From positions 2,408,592-2,472,591 of the forward strand of contig NZ_CP121687.1 in NCBI RefSeq assembly GCF_038396635.1: a DNA stretch of 64,000 bases, given 5' to 3'. The stretch is from Defluviitalea saccharophila (GTDB taxonomy: Bacteria; Bacillota; Clostridia; Lachnospirales; Defluviitaleaceae). The notes under the pieces were generated by a model. The model was given only the letters and a program-made list of their open reading frames with translations, searched no databases and was not told the origin of the DNA. Positions 27,683 through 36,684 of this stretch are shown here, piece after piece; position 1 is the stretch's first letter, and every line of letters starts with the position of its first letter. The translations under genes were made by a program, and so were the position numbers.

Positions 27683-27785
27683 ATAAGCATTTTTTATATG
27701 AATCTGCTTGCACTATTTGAAAAAATATGTTATATTCCTTGTATCAAAAACAAATGTCTATCATATAAATACAAGGAGGCTTTTT

Positions 27786-28229
27786 ATGAAGGAAAAAGCC
27801 GGATATTTCATAGTAAATCAAGATGTACTTCCCGAAGTCTTTGTTAAAGTAGTAGAGGCAAAAAGACTTCTGGAATCGGAAAAAGTGCAAACAGTGCAGG
27901 AAGCTGTCGAATTAGTAGGAATTAGCAGGAGTTCTTTCTACAAGTATAAGGATTCAGTATTTCCTTTCTTTGAAAATTCCAGAGGAAGAACCATTACTAT
28001 TTCTATTCAGTTAGAAGACCGTTCGGGATTATTATCTCATGTTTTGAATGTAATTGCATCTGTTGGTGCAAATATTTTAACCATTAATCAGACCATACCG
28101 GTCAATCGAATTGCCAATGTCACCATTACAATGGAAACCGATCCTATGAAAGATCAGATCGAAGAACTTATGGATAAATTGGAATCAATGGAAGGCGTTC
28201 TAAATGTTAAAATTATAGCTAGGGAGTGA
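27786..28229 (+). CDS. pheB: ACT-domain protein (PheB/UPF0735 family)
   Basis: A 147-residue protein with an N-terminal helix-turn-helix-like part (about 10-60; V-G-I-S-R-S-S-F-Y-K-Y-K) and a C-terminal ACT domain (65-145; L-E-D-R-S-G-L-L-S-H-V-L-N-V-I), the fold that binds amino acids. It matches the PheB-type family often placed before homoserine dehydrogenase in Firmicutes. The start at 27786 follows AAGGAGG. It overlaps or abuts hom and probably takes part in amino-acid-dependent control of the pathway; the exact role is not established. Confidence 0.85.
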   Translation: MKEKAGYFIVNQDVLPEVFVKVVEAKRLLESEKVQTVQEAVELVGISRSSFYKYKDSVFPFFENSRGRTITISIQLEDRSGLLSHVLNVIASVGANILTINQTIPVNRIANVTITMETDPMKDQIEELMDKLESMEGVLNVKIIARE

Positions 28230-28234
28230 GGTAT

Positions 28235-29473
28235 ATGATCAATATTGCTGTACTAGGTTATGGAACAGTAGGGTCTGGAGTTGTAGAAGTTATTCAAACG
28301 AACCAAAGCAGTATCGACAAAAAAGCAGGAAAGCACATCAATATTAAATATGTATTGGATTTAAGAAAGTTCCCTGGAGATCCTATTGAAGAGATCTTAA
28401 CTGACAATGTTGAAGATATATTAAATGACGATGAAGTAAAAATTATTGTGGAAGTTATGGGAGGGGTTGAACCTGCTTATACCTATGTAAAAAGGGCATT
28501 ACTTAGCGGAAAAAGTGTTGTAACTTCCAATAAAGAATTAGTAGCAAAGCATGGAGCAGAGCTATTAGAAATTGCAAAGGGAAAGAATATAAACTTCCTG
28601 TTTGAGGCTAGCGTAGGTGGAGGAATTCCTATTATCCGCCCGTTAAATCAATCCCTGACTGCCGATGAAATTTATGAAATTACAGGTATTCTTAACGGAA
28701 CAACCAATTATATTCTTTCTAAAATGGCTGATGAAGGAAGAAATTTTGAAGACGTATTAAAAGAAGCCCAAAGCAAAGGATATGCAGAAAGAGATCCGAG
28801 AGCCGATGTAGAGGGTTATGATGCTTGCAGAAAAATTGCAATTTTATCTTCTCTGGCTTTTGGTATGCAGGTAGATTATGAGGACATCCACACGGAAGGT
28901 ATCACTAAGATCACTAAGAAAGATATGGAGTATGCAGAAAAGCTCGGATGCTCTATTAAATTACTTGCTACAAGCAAAAAGATTAATCATCGCATTTTTG
29001 CCAGGGTATCTCCTGTTATGATTGATAAAGACCATCCTCTTGCAACCGTAAACGGTGTGTTTAATGCCATATTTATAAAAGGTAATGTGATCGGAGATGT
29101 AATGTTTTACGGTAAAGGTGCAGGAAAACTTCCTACGGCCAGTGCTGTAGTAGCGGATGTTGTAGATGCAGTAAAACATTTAAACCGTAATATTGTGTCC
29201 TTCTGGAGCACCGAGAAAATGAGTCTAATGGAATTAAAAGATGTGACTACCCAATGTCTTGTAAGAGTTCAATACGATGATTTTGACAAAGCAAGAAAAG
29301 AAGCAGAAAATTTATTTGGCCCTGTAGAAATCATCCAATTAGACAAGAGCGAAAAGGAATTTGCATTCATTACGCCGGAAGAAAGTGAAGGAACTCTTCA
29401 AGAAAAAATATTTACACTTAAAGAAAAGGATGCTATAACAGATATAGGCAGTTATATTAGAATTGAAAGATAA
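28235..29473 (+). CDS. hom: Homoserine dehydrogenase
   Basis: A 412-residue enzyme that reduces aspartate semialdehyde to homoserine for threonine and methionine. N-terminal Rossmann motif G-Y-G-T-V-G-S-G-V, catalytic-domain segments G-I-L-N-G-T-T-N-Y-I-L and Y-A-E-R-D-P-R-A-D-V-E-G-Y-D-A, and a C-terminal ACT domain (about 335-412) for feedback control by threonine. The ATG at 28235 sits just after AGGGAGTGAGG; a GTG at 28226 is less likely because it lies inside that site. It is part of the unit pheB-hom-PGM-like-lysC. Confidence 0.94.
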   Translation: MINIAVLGYGTVGSGVVEVIQTNQSSIDKKAGKHINIKYVLDLRKFPGDPIEEILTDNVEDILNDDEVKIIVEVMGGVEPAYTYVKRALLSGKSVVTSNKELVAKHGAELLEIAKGKNINFLFEASVGGGIPIIRPLNQSLTADEIYEITGILNGTTNYILSKMADEGRNFEDVLKEAQSKGYAERDPRADVEGYDACRKIAILSSLAFGMQVDYEDIHTEGITKITKKDMEYAEKLGCSIKLLATSKKINHRIFARVSPVMIDKDHPLATVNGVFNAIFIKGNVIGDVMFYGKGAGKLPTASAVVADVVDAVKHLNRNIVSFWSTEKMSLMELKDVTTQCLVRVQYDDFDKARKEAENLFGPVEIIQLDKSEKEFAFITPEESEGTLQEKIFTLKEKDAITDIGSYIRIER

Positions 29474-29488
29474 AGTAGAGGCGATATA

Positions 29489-30700
29489 ATGAAATATGTT
29501 ATTATTCTTGGAGATGGCATGGCAGATGAACCGATTAAAGAGCTCAATAATCAAACCCCACTCCAATATGCCAATAAGCCTATGATGGATTCTTTGGCTA
29601 AGTTGGGAGAAGTGGGCAGAGTTTATACAATTCCTAAAGGGATGTCTCCCGGAAGCGATACGGCAAATTTGGCTGTATTAGGATATGATCCTAATATCTA
29701 TTATTCAGGCAGATCTCCCTTGGAAGCAGTAAGTATGGGAGTAGAGCTTTTAGACAGTGATGTAACCTTTAGGTGTAACCTGGTAACGCTTTCCTATGAA
29801 GGAGACTATGAAGAAAAGATCATCTTGGATCATAGCGCAGATGAGATTTCAACGGAAGAAGCAAGGGTATTAATCAAAGCTGTTAATGAACATTTCAAGT
29901 CTAAAGATATAGAATTTTATCCTGGAATCAGTTATAGACATTTAATGGTATGGCATAAAGGCACTGACGAGTTTGATTTAACGCCTCCCCATGATATTTT
30001 GGGAAAAAGCATCAAGGATCATCTTCCAAAAGGTTCACAAAAAGATATTATTTACAATATGATGAAGGAGAGCTATAATTTTTTAAGTATTCATCCTATT
30101 AACATAGAAAGAATCAAAAAAGGCTTAAGACCTGCAAACTCTATTTGGATTTGGGGAGAAGGCAGAAAACCTAAGTTCCCTCTTTTTGAGGAAAAGTATG
30201 GACTAAAAGGTTCGGTAATCTCCGCTGTGGATTTAATAAAGGGGATTGGGATTTGTGCAGGCCTTAAATCCATAGATGTAGAAGGAGCTACCGGGAACAT
30301 CCATACAAATTTTGAAGGTAAAGCCATGGCAGCGATCAACGAATTAAAAAGAGGGCAGGATTTTGTATACGTTCATGTAGAAGCACCGGATGAATGCGGG
30401 CATAGAAATGAATTAGAGAATAAAGTTAAATCCATAGAGCTTTTGGATGAAAAGGTAGTAAAAACCATCGTACGAGAATTAGATGCATTAGGAGAAGACT
30501 ACAAAATTATGATTTTGCCGGATCATCCTACGCCCCTTAGACTAAGAACCCATACAGATGACCCCGTACCGTATTTGATATATCGAAAAAATAAGGAAGT
30601 GCCAAATTTAGAACAAAAATATGATGAGATATCCACTATGCATAGCAATAATTGCTTCACAAAAGGATATGAATTAATAGATTATTTTTTTAAGAAATGA
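29489..30700 (+). CDS. ApgM-family phosphoglycerate mutase-like protein, possible homoserine kinase
   Basis: A 403-residue member of the archaeal-type cofactor-independent phosphoglycerate mutase family in the alkaline phosphatase superfamily. Metal and active-site motifs are present: G-D-G-M-A-D-E-P-I near the N-terminus, M-S-P-G-S-D-T-A-N-L with the active-site Ser, V-E-A-P-D-E-C-G-H and L-P-D-H-P-T-P. It lies between homoserine dehydrogenase and aspartokinase and no thrB is in the cluster. Members in this context have been proposed to be alternative homoserine kinases. I favour a threonine-pathway role over glycolysis because of the neighbours. The stop overlaps an ATG at 30697. Confidence 0.8.
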   Translation: MKYVIILGDGMADEPIKELNNQTPLQYANKPMMDSLAKLGEVGRVYTIPKGMSPGSDTANLAVLGYDPNIYYSGRSPLEAVSMGVELLDSDVTFRCNLVTLSYEGDYEEKIILDHSADEISTEEARVLIKAVNEHFKSKDIEFYPGISYRHLMVWHKGTDEFDLTPPHDILGKSIKDHLPKGSQKDIIYNMMKESYNFLSIHPINIERIKKGLRPANSIWIWGEGRKPKFPLFEEKYGLKGSVISAVDLIKGIGICAGLKSIDVEGATGNIHTNFEGKAMAAINELKRGQDFVYVHVEAPDECGHRNELENKVKSIELLDEKVVKTIVRELDALGEDYKIMILPDHPTPLRLRTHTDDPVPYLIYRKNKEVPNLEQKYDEISTMHSNNCFTKGYELIDYFFKK

Positions 30701-30714
30701 GGAGGGAAACGAAC

Positions 30715-31929
30715 TTGTTAATTGTACAAAAATTTGGAGGAAGTTCCGTCGCTAACGTAGAAAGAGTATTTAATGTTGCAAAAAGAATCATAGAAACCTA
30801 TAAACAAGGAAACGATGTAGTTGTTGTTTTATCAGCGCAAGGAGATACTACCGATGAACTCATTGCGAAAGCTCACGAGATAGATTTACATCCTTCCAGA
30901 AGAGAAATGGATATGCTTATATCTACGGGGGAACAAATATCTGTTGCCCTTATGGCAATGGCAATTCAAAAACTGGGGTATCCTGCTGTATCATTGAATG
31001 CTTTTCAAGTAGGAATGCATACTAACCGTACCCATAGCAACGCAAGATTAAAGAAAATTCACACGGAAAGAATAGAAGCTGAATTAGACAGAAAAAACAT
31101 TGTATTGGTTACAGGTTTTCAAGGAATTAATAGATTTGAGGATATTACTACTCTTGGAAGAAGCGGATCAGATACTACTGCAGTTGCCTTAGCTGCTGCC
31201 TTAAGAGCAGATCAATGTGAGATTTATACGGATGTTGAAGGGGTATATACTGCTGACCCGAGAATTGTTAAGAATGCGAGAAAATTGAAGGAAATCTCAT
31301 ATGACGAAATGTTGGAACTGGCTTCTTTAGGAGCAAAGGTTCTCCATAACCGTTCTGTTGAAATTGCCAAAAAATATAATGTAGAACTCGTTGTAAGATC
31401 CAGCTTAAACAATGCAGAAGGAACAGTTGTTAAGGAGGTATGTAATATGGAAAAAATGTTAGTAAGCGGTGTAGCAGGCGATAAAAATGTAGCCAGAATC
31501 TCGGTGATCGGTGTACAAGATACTCCAGGAAAGGCATTTGAATTATTCTCATTATTGGCAAAGCATAAAATTAGTGTAGATATTATTTTACAATCCATAG
31601 GTAGAGACGGAACCAAGGACATTTCCTTTACAGTAGCCAGAGATGATTTACACGATGCGCTAAAACTCATTAAAGAAAATCAAGAAAGATTAACTGCAAA
31701 AGATGTTGTATACAGTGACAAAATAGCAAAAGTATCTATTGTTGGAGCAGGCATGGCAACCAATCCGGGAGTTGCGGCAATGATGTTTGAAGCGATGTAT
31801 AATGCAGGAATTAATATCAATATGATTTCTACCTCTGAAGTAAAGATTTCCGTACTAATTGATGAAAAATTCACAGAAGATGCTATGAATGCAATCCACG
31901 AGCAATTTAGATTGGCAATAGAAAGATAG
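30715..31929 (+). CDS. lysC: Aspartokinase
   Basis: A 404-residue enzyme that phosphorylates aspartate, the first step to lysine, threonine and methionine. It starts with the family N-terminus L-I-V-Q-K-F-G-G-S-S-V-A-N and has G-R-S-G-S-D-T-T-A-V-A and two C-terminal ACT domains (from about residue 260; V-Q-D-T-P-G-K-A-F). I choose the TTG at 30715, eight bases after GGAGGGA, over the ATG at 30697 that overlaps the previous stop but has no site in front. A GGAGG at 31434 followed by ATG at 31447 could allow a separate regulatory (beta) subunit, as in Bacillus LysC. Confidence 0.93.
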   Translation: MLIVQKFGGSSVANVERVFNVAKRIIETYKQGNDVVVVLSAQGDTTDELIAKAHEIDLHPSRREMDMLISTGEQISVALMAMAIQKLGYPAVSLNAFQVGMHTNRTHSNARLKKIHTERIEAELDRKNIVLVTGFQGINRFEDITTLGRSGSDTTAVALAAALRADQCEIYTDVEGVYTADPRIVKNARKLKEISYDEMLELASLGAKVLHNRSVEIAKKYNVELVVRSSLNNAEGTVVKEVCNMEKMLVSGVAGDKNVARISVIGVQDTPGKAFELFSLLAKHKISVDIILQSIGRDGTKDISFTVARDDLHDALKLIKENQERLTAKDVVYSDKIAKVSIVGAGMATNPGVAAMMFEAMYNAGININMISTSEVKISVLIDEKFTEDAMNAIHEQFRLAIER

Positions 31930-31942
31930 ATTAAATACACAG

Positions 31943-31979
31943 CGGCTCCATGAACACATAAGTTCATGGAGCCGTTTTT
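31943..31979 (+). terminator. Intrinsic terminator of the hom-lysC operon
   Basis: CGGCTCCATGAAC (31943-31955) pairs exactly with GTTCATGGAGCCG (31962-31974), followed by TTTTT. A second small hairpin (agcggc/gccgct, about 31986-32002) follows. Confidence 0.9.
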
Positions 31980-32158
31980 ATATACAGCGGCTTTTGGCCG
32001 CTTGTTTTGACTTGACTTATTATTATAATATGTATAGTATAAAGTTGTGTTACAATATATGGAAAAAAACAGGAATAATTCTCTGTAAATATTGTTTAGA
32101 CCAGGCAAATCGTTTATAATAGTATTAATGTAAAATAGAAATTGAAATGGTGGGTAAA

Positions 32159-34303
32159 ATGGACATTATAAAAAAATTGCAGGAAGAATTTGAGTTAAAA
32201 CCTTTTCAGGTTGAAAATACAGTAAAACTCATTGATGAAGGAAATACAATTCCTTTTATTGCAAGATACCGAAAAGAAGCTACAGGTTCCTTAGATGATG
32301 TAACGCTCCGCAATTTTTATGAAAGATTAAATTACCTTTGTAATCTGGCAGATAAAAAGGAGCAGGTTACAAGAAGCATCGAAGAACAGGGGAAATTAAC
32401 CGATGAACTGGTTAAGCAAATTGAAAAAGCTGAAACGATCACTGAATTAGAAGATATATATAGACCTTTTAGGCCTAAGAGGAGGACAAGGGCTACCATC
32501 GCAATGGAAAAAGGCTTAGAACCTTTTGCAAAAATCCTGTGGGAACAAGATTCTAAGCTTTCACCGGAAGAAATTGCAAAGGATTATATCAACCCCGAAA
32601 AAGAGGTCCATACGATAGAAGATGCTCTGCAAGGGGCAATGGATATTTTAGCGGAATGGATTTCTGACGAGGCCAATTATCGCAAATACATTCGTCGAGA
32701 AACCTTTAGTAAAGGCCTGCTTGTTACTAAAGCAAAGGATGGAGATTTAGAATCCGTATATGAAATGTACTATGACTATAGTGAAGCGATTAGAAGTATT
32801 CCCGGACATAGAATCTTAGCTATTAACAGGGGAGAAAAAGAAAAAGCCTTATCCGTTAAAATAGAAGCACCTATAGAAAGAATAGAGGCCTTTTTAGAAA
32901 AACAAGTGATTAATAATGACAAGAGTCCTTTTGCAGACCTCTTAAAAGCTGTAATAGAAGACAGCTATAAAAGATTAATTGCTCCTGCCATAGAGAGAGA
33001 AATAAGAAATGAGTTAACCGAAAAAGCTGAAACCAGAGCATTAGCGGTTTTTAAAAGCAATCTTTCACAGCTTTTAATGCAGCCTCCTATTAAGAATAAA
33101 GTGGTTATGGGATGGGACCCTGCATTTCGTACCGGATGCAAAATTGCCGTTGTGGATGAAACAGGGAAAGTGTTAGATACGACGGTAGTATATCCAACCC
33201 CTCCGCAAAATAAAGTGAAAGAGGCAAAAGAAGTATTAAAAGAGTTGATTAAAAAATATAATATCGACATTATTGCTATTGGAAACGGAACCGCATCCAG
33301 AGAATCCGAAATGATTGTTTCGGAACTTATAAAAGAGATAGACAAAGAGGTGCATTATATTATCGTCAATGAGGCGGGAGCCTCTGTATATTCTGCTTCT
33401 CCTTTAGGCTCGGAGGAGTTTCCGCAGTACGATGTTGGAATAAGAAGTGCCGCTTCCATTGCAAGGAGACTTCAAGATCCTTTAGCAGAGCTGGTTAAGA
33501 TTGATCCTAAATCCATTGGAGTAGGGCAATATCAGCATGATATGAATCAAAAAAGATTGGAAGAAGCTCTGAATGGGGTTGTAGAGGATTGTGTGAATCG
33601 AGTTGGGGTAGACTTAAATACGGCTTCGGTTTCTCTGCTTCAGTATGTTGCAGGAATCAGAAATACTGTAGCTAAAAATATCGTAGAATATAGAGAAACC
33701 AATGGTAAGTTTACAACCAGAAAACAATTATTAGAAGTAAAGAAATTAGGTCCTAAAGTATTTGAGCAGTGTGCCGGATTTTTACGCATACCCGAATCAG
33801 ACAATGGTTTAGACAGAACGGGGGTTCACCCGGAATCTTATAAGGCAGCAAAGGCTTTGCTGAAATATCTGGGCTATACTGAAAAAGATATATTAGAATC
33901 CAAAATAAAGAATATAAGAGAGCAAATAGAGGATATAAATATATTAGCAGAAGAATTAGAAATAGGTGTACCTACCCTGGAAGATATTATCAAAGAGTTG
34001 GAAAAGCCAGGAAGAGATCCAAGGGAAGATATGCCAAAGCCAATATTAAGAAGCGATGTCCTTGAGCTTGAAGATTTAAAACCGGGCATGGTTTTAATGG
34101 GAACCGTACGCAATATTACGGACTTTGGCGCTTTTGTGGACATAGGCGTTCATCAGGACGGACTCGTTCATATATCAGAAATGTCAGATCGATTTATCAA
34201 GCATCCATTAGAAGCAGTCAGTGTGGGTGATATTATTAAGGTATCTGTATTAAGTGTTGACATAAATAAGAAGAGAATAGCATTAACGATGAAAGGGATT
34301 TAA
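32159..34303 (+). CDS. tex: Tex-family RNA-binding protein
   Basis: A 714-residue protein of the Tex (YhgF) family: N-terminal helical part, YqgF/RuvC-like domain (G-W-D-P-A-F-R-T-G-C-K, about residue 320), a helix-hairpin-helix region (N-T-A-S-V-S-L-L-Q-Y-V-A-G-I) and a C-terminal S1 RNA-binding domain (M-V-L-M-G-T-V-R-N-I-T-D-F-G-A-F-V-D-I-G, about 640-714). Tex affects transcription and RNA handling; its exact role is not settled. The ATG at 32159 follows GGTGGG; the frame also holds an ATG four codons earlier without a site. Confidence 0.92.
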   Translation: MDIIKKLQEEFELKPFQVENTVKLIDEGNTIPFIARYRKEATGSLDDVTLRNFYERLNYLCNLADKKEQVTRSIEEQGKLTDELVKQIEKAETITELEDIYRPFRPKRRTRATIAMEKGLEPFAKILWEQDSKLSPEEIAKDYINPEKEVHTIEDALQGAMDILAEWISDEANYRKYIRRETFSKGLLVTKAKDGDLESVYEMYYDYSEAIRSIPGHRILAINRGEKEKALSVKIEAPIERIEAFLEKQVINNDKSPFADLLKAVIEDSYKRLIAPAIEREIRNELTEKAETRALAVFKSNLSQLLMQPPIKNKVVMGWDPAFRTGCKIAVVDETGKVLDTTVVYPTPPQNKVKEAKEVLKELIKKYNIDIIAIGNGTASRESEMIVSELIKEIDKEVHYIIVNEAGASVYSASPLGSEEFPQYDVGIRSAASIARRLQDPLAELVKIDPKSIGVGQYQHDMNQKRLEEALNGVVEDCVNRVGVDLNTASVSLLQYVAGIRNTVAKNIVEYRETNGKFTTRKQLLEVKKLGPKVFEQCAGFLRIPESDNGLDRTGVHPESYKAAKALLKYLGYTEKDILESKIKNIREQIEDINILAEELEIGVPTLEDIIKELEKPGRDPREDMPKPILRSDVLELEDLKPGMVLMGTVRNITDFGAFVDIGVHQDGLVHISEMSDRFIKHPLEAVSVGDIIKVSVLSVDINKKRIALTMKGI

Positions 34304-34318
34304 GGAAGGAGAAATAAA

Positions 34319-35236
34319 ATGGAAGTTAGGTCGTTTAATGATGACTATCACGAGGTCGGCCAATTAGTATTAAGTGCACAGGCAAATAAGGAAACATATT
34401 TCTTCACTCCGGTCTATGCGACAGTGGAGGAAATGAAAAAGGCTTGGGAGGGAAAAGAACTCATCTTGATGGTTGCAGAAGAAGACAATCAGATCATAGG
34501 TTTCGGGGGACTGGATTTAGTCCGAAAAGAGGGTAACCCCAATGCGGATTTATACGGGATTGTCGTAAATCCTCTTTATCGCAATCAAGGGGTAGGCAGT
34601 GCGTTAATGGAAGCTTTAATTCAAAAAGCAAAAGAAGTAGGCATCCATTCGATTTATGCTCAAGTTGGCACAGAAAATGAAGAAGGAATAGATTTTTTAA
34701 TCAAGTATGGCTTTGAGTATAAAAGAAGCTTTTTTAGAATGGAAATGAATGAACCGATCTATCAAGAAGTAGAGTGTCCCGAAAATATTGAAATAAGAAG
34801 AACAGAAAAAATAAAGGATCAAGAGCAGTTCTTAGAAACCTATAAAGAAATTTTTGGCAATATAAAACATGGAGAAAAACAGCTTGCCATTCTATCCGAT
34901 CCAAATAATAACCATGAGATTTTCCTAATGTTTAGGGTGAGCAGAAGCACCGGAAAAGAACTGTTAATTGGTTTCTGCGGTGTAGAAAGTATAGAAGAAG
35001 ATACCGGAATCAATCGCCGTATTGATACCCTGGGCGTCATTGATAAGTATGGAAGAAGAGGAATGGGTAAAGTACTTTATATGACGGTTTTAAATTATTA
35101 TTGGTCTTTGCCTGATACGAAAAAGATTAGTATTACTTTAAAAAGTTCATCGGAAAATGTTAAAAAGTTTTATTTGTCCTGTGGCATGGAAGAAACACAA
35201 AGTACAGAAACCTACAAATATGAAATTGAATATTAA
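34319..35236 (+). CDS. GNAT-family acetyltransferase, tandem domains
   Basis: A 305-residue protein with one clear GNAT domain in residues 1-145 (L-Y-G-I-V-V-N-P-L-Y-R-N-Q-G-V-G-S is the acetyl-CoA loop) and a second, weaker GNAT-like half (about 165-305) with L-G-V-I-D-K-Y-G-R-R-G-M-G. Substrate unknown. It follows tex by 15 bases behind AAGGAGAAATAAA and may be co-transcribed. Such two-domain enzymes acetylate small amines, antibiotics or proteins. Confidence 0.85.
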   Translation: MEVRSFNDDYHEVGQLVLSAQANKETYFFTPVYATVEEMKKAWEGKELILMVAEEDNQIIGFGGLDLVRKEGNPNADLYGIVVNPLYRNQGVGSALMEALIQKAKEVGIHSIYAQVGTENEEGIDFLIKYGFEYKRSFFRMEMNEPIYQEVECPENIEIRRTEKIKDQEQFLETYKEIFGNIKHGEKQLAILSDPNNNHEIFLMFRVSRSTGKELLIGFCGVESIEEDTGINRRIDTLGVIDKYGRRGMGKVLYMTVLNYYWSLPDTKKISITLKSSSENVKKFYLSCGMEETQSTETYKYEIEY

Positions 35237-35257
35237 AAGTTTTATCATATACGAAAG

Positions 35258-35286
35258 TTGACACATATAAAATCATATAGTATAAT
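35258..35286 (+). promoter_or_regulatory. Promoter of the riboswitch-ribU transcript
   Basis: TTGACA (35258-35263) and TATAAT (35281-35286), both consensus, with an exact 17-base spacer. It is placed just before the FMN riboswitch. Confidence 0.9.
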
Positions 35287-35304
35287 GAATTCAAATTAAA
35301 TAAG

Positions 35305-35419
35305 AAGATTCTTCAGGGCAGGGTGCAATTCCCGACCGGCGGTGATAGTCCGCGAGTGCGTTATGCACTGATTTGGTGAAATTCCAAAACCGACAGTACA
35401 GTCTGGATGGGAGAAGAAT
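35305..35419 (+). ncRNA. FMN riboswitch (RFN element)
   Basis: The conserved RFN core is clear: AGGGCAGGGTG, then CCCGACCGGCGGTGATAG, TCCGCGAG, ACCGACAGTACAGTCTGGAT and GGGAGAAGAATGG. Bound FMN is expected to favour the downstream terminator and so shut off ribU, the riboflavin importer. Confidence 0.97.
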
Positions 35420-35440
35420 GGAGATTATTTTGTATTTCCA

Positions 35441-35473
35441 AGCAGTCCGAAGAATCCTCTGGCTGCTTTTTTT
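35441..35473 (+). terminator. Riboswitch-controlled terminator
   Basis: AGCAGTC (35441-35447) pairs with GGCTGCT (35461-35467) with one wobble, followed by a T-run. It sits between the FMN aptamer and ribU, the expected place for transcription attenuation. Confidence 0.8.
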
Positions 35474-35509
35474 ATTGTAGGCAGCCCCAAAAAATAAGGA
35501 GGAATCTAA

Positions 35510-36136
35510 ATGGAAAACATTCAAAGAGTAGCAGGTCAAAAGAAAAGAGTATTTGAAACAAGCAATTTAGTAAAGATGGGATTATTATCAGCTTTGGCAT
35601 TTATCCTTATGAGGCTTGATTTCCCGATACCAGGGTTCCCACCATTCTTGAAAATGGATGTAAGCGATATCCCTTCAGTAATTGGTGCATTGGCTATGGG
35701 TCCGGCTGCCGGGGTAATTATTCAATTTGCTAAAGCATTTCTTTACATGGTTTCTGGAAGCGATACAGGGTTTGTAGGTCCTTTAGCCAATTTTATTGTA
35801 GGTGCGGCATATGTATTGCCTCTTGGGCTTGTATATAAATATAAGCCAAATTTAAAAGGATTCATTATTGGATGTTTTGGTGGAACAATTTCTATGGCGG
35901 CAGTCGGCGGACTTATGAATTATTTCGTAATGATTCCGTTTTATGCAGTACTATTTGGAATGGGTATTGACGTGATTGTTGCCATGGGTACTAAAGTCAA
36001 TGCAAGCATCACCGATTTAAAAACTTTGGTATTATACTCTATTGTGCCTTTTAACCTGTTAAAAGCCAGCGGCATTTCTATTTTAGGCTATGGCGTGTAT
36101 AAGGCGCTGCAACCTTTGTTCCGCACAAATAAATAG
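35510..36136 (+). CDS. ribU: Riboflavin ECF transporter S component RibU
   Basis: A 208-residue membrane protein with about six hydrophobic segments and the RibU-type segments F-I-L-M-R-L-D-F-P-I-P, F-L-K-M-D-V-S-D-I-P and G-A-A-Y-V-L-P-L-G. It binds riboflavin and works with a shared energy-coupling module (EcfAA'T) encoded elsewhere. The FMN riboswitch directly upstream strongly supports the assignment. The start at 35510 follows AAGGAGGAATCTAA. Confidence 0.95.
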   Translation: MENIQRVAGQKKRVFETSNLVKMGLLSALAFILMRLDFPIPGFPPFLKMDVSDIPSVIGALAMGPAAGVIIQFAKAFLYMVSGSDTGFVGPLANFIVGAAYVLPLGLVYKYKPNLKGFIIGCFGGTISMAAVGGLMNYFVMIPFYAVLFGMGIDVIVAMGTKVNASITDLKTLVLYSIVPFNLLKASGISILGYGVYKALQPLFRTNK

Positions 36137-36148
36137 TTTAAGAATGAT

Positions 36149-36173
36149 AGAATGGGCTTGCCCATTCTTTTTT
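36149..36173 (+). terminator. Intrinsic terminator of ribU
   Basis: AGAATGGG (36149-36156) pairs with CCCATTCT (36161-36168), then TTTTTT. Confidence 0.85.
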
Positions 36174-36251
36174 CTTGCATATTTTTATAAAAAATAATAC
36201 AATTAAACATAATATATTAAGATTGTATAATCGAAAGGAAAGAAAACATTA

Positions 36252-36683
36252 ATGATTTATGAAAGTCATTCTGAAGAAGAAACGAAACAAATTGGTATAA
36301 ATATAGGTAATGGGTGCAAAAGTGGGGACATCTACTGCCTAATTGGAGATTTAGGCGTTGGAAAGACTGCTTTTGCAAAAGGTTTAGCAGAAGGATTAAA
36401 TATCAGCGAGCCCATTACAAGTCCTACCTTTACAGTGGTTAATGAATATGAAGGAAGGCTGCCTTTATATCATTTCGATGTATATAGGATTACCGATATA
36501 GATGAAATGGATGAAATAGGGTATGAAGAATACTTTTTTGGGGATGGCGTATGCTTAATCGAATGGGCCGATCTCATAGAAGATTTAATACCGGATTCTG
36601 CCCTTTGGATTCATATCAAAAAGGATTTAGCTAAAGGCGAAAATTATAGAGAAATTACTATTTCGAACAAAAGGACTGATTGA
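36252..36683 (+). CDS. tsaE: tRNA t6A synthesis ATPase TsaE
   Basis: A 143-residue P-loop protein with Walker A G-D-L-G-V-G-K-T-A-F (about 33-42) and the family segments S-P-T-F-T-V-V-N-E-Y and Y-H-F-D-V-Y-R. TsaE works with TsaB and TsaD to add threonylcarbamoyl to adenosine 37 of tRNAs that read ANN codons. It heads the unit tsaE-tsaB-rimI, the common Firmicutes order; tsaD is separate at 47.8 kb in this window. Confidence 0.95.
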   Translation: MIYESHSEEETKQIGINIGNGCKSGDIYCLIGDLGVGKTAFAKGLAEGLNISEPITSPTFTVVNEYEGRLPLYHFDVYRITDIDEMDEIGYEEYFFGDGVCLIEWADLIEDLIPDSALWIHIKKDLAKGENYREITISNKRTD

Positions 36684-36684
36684 A

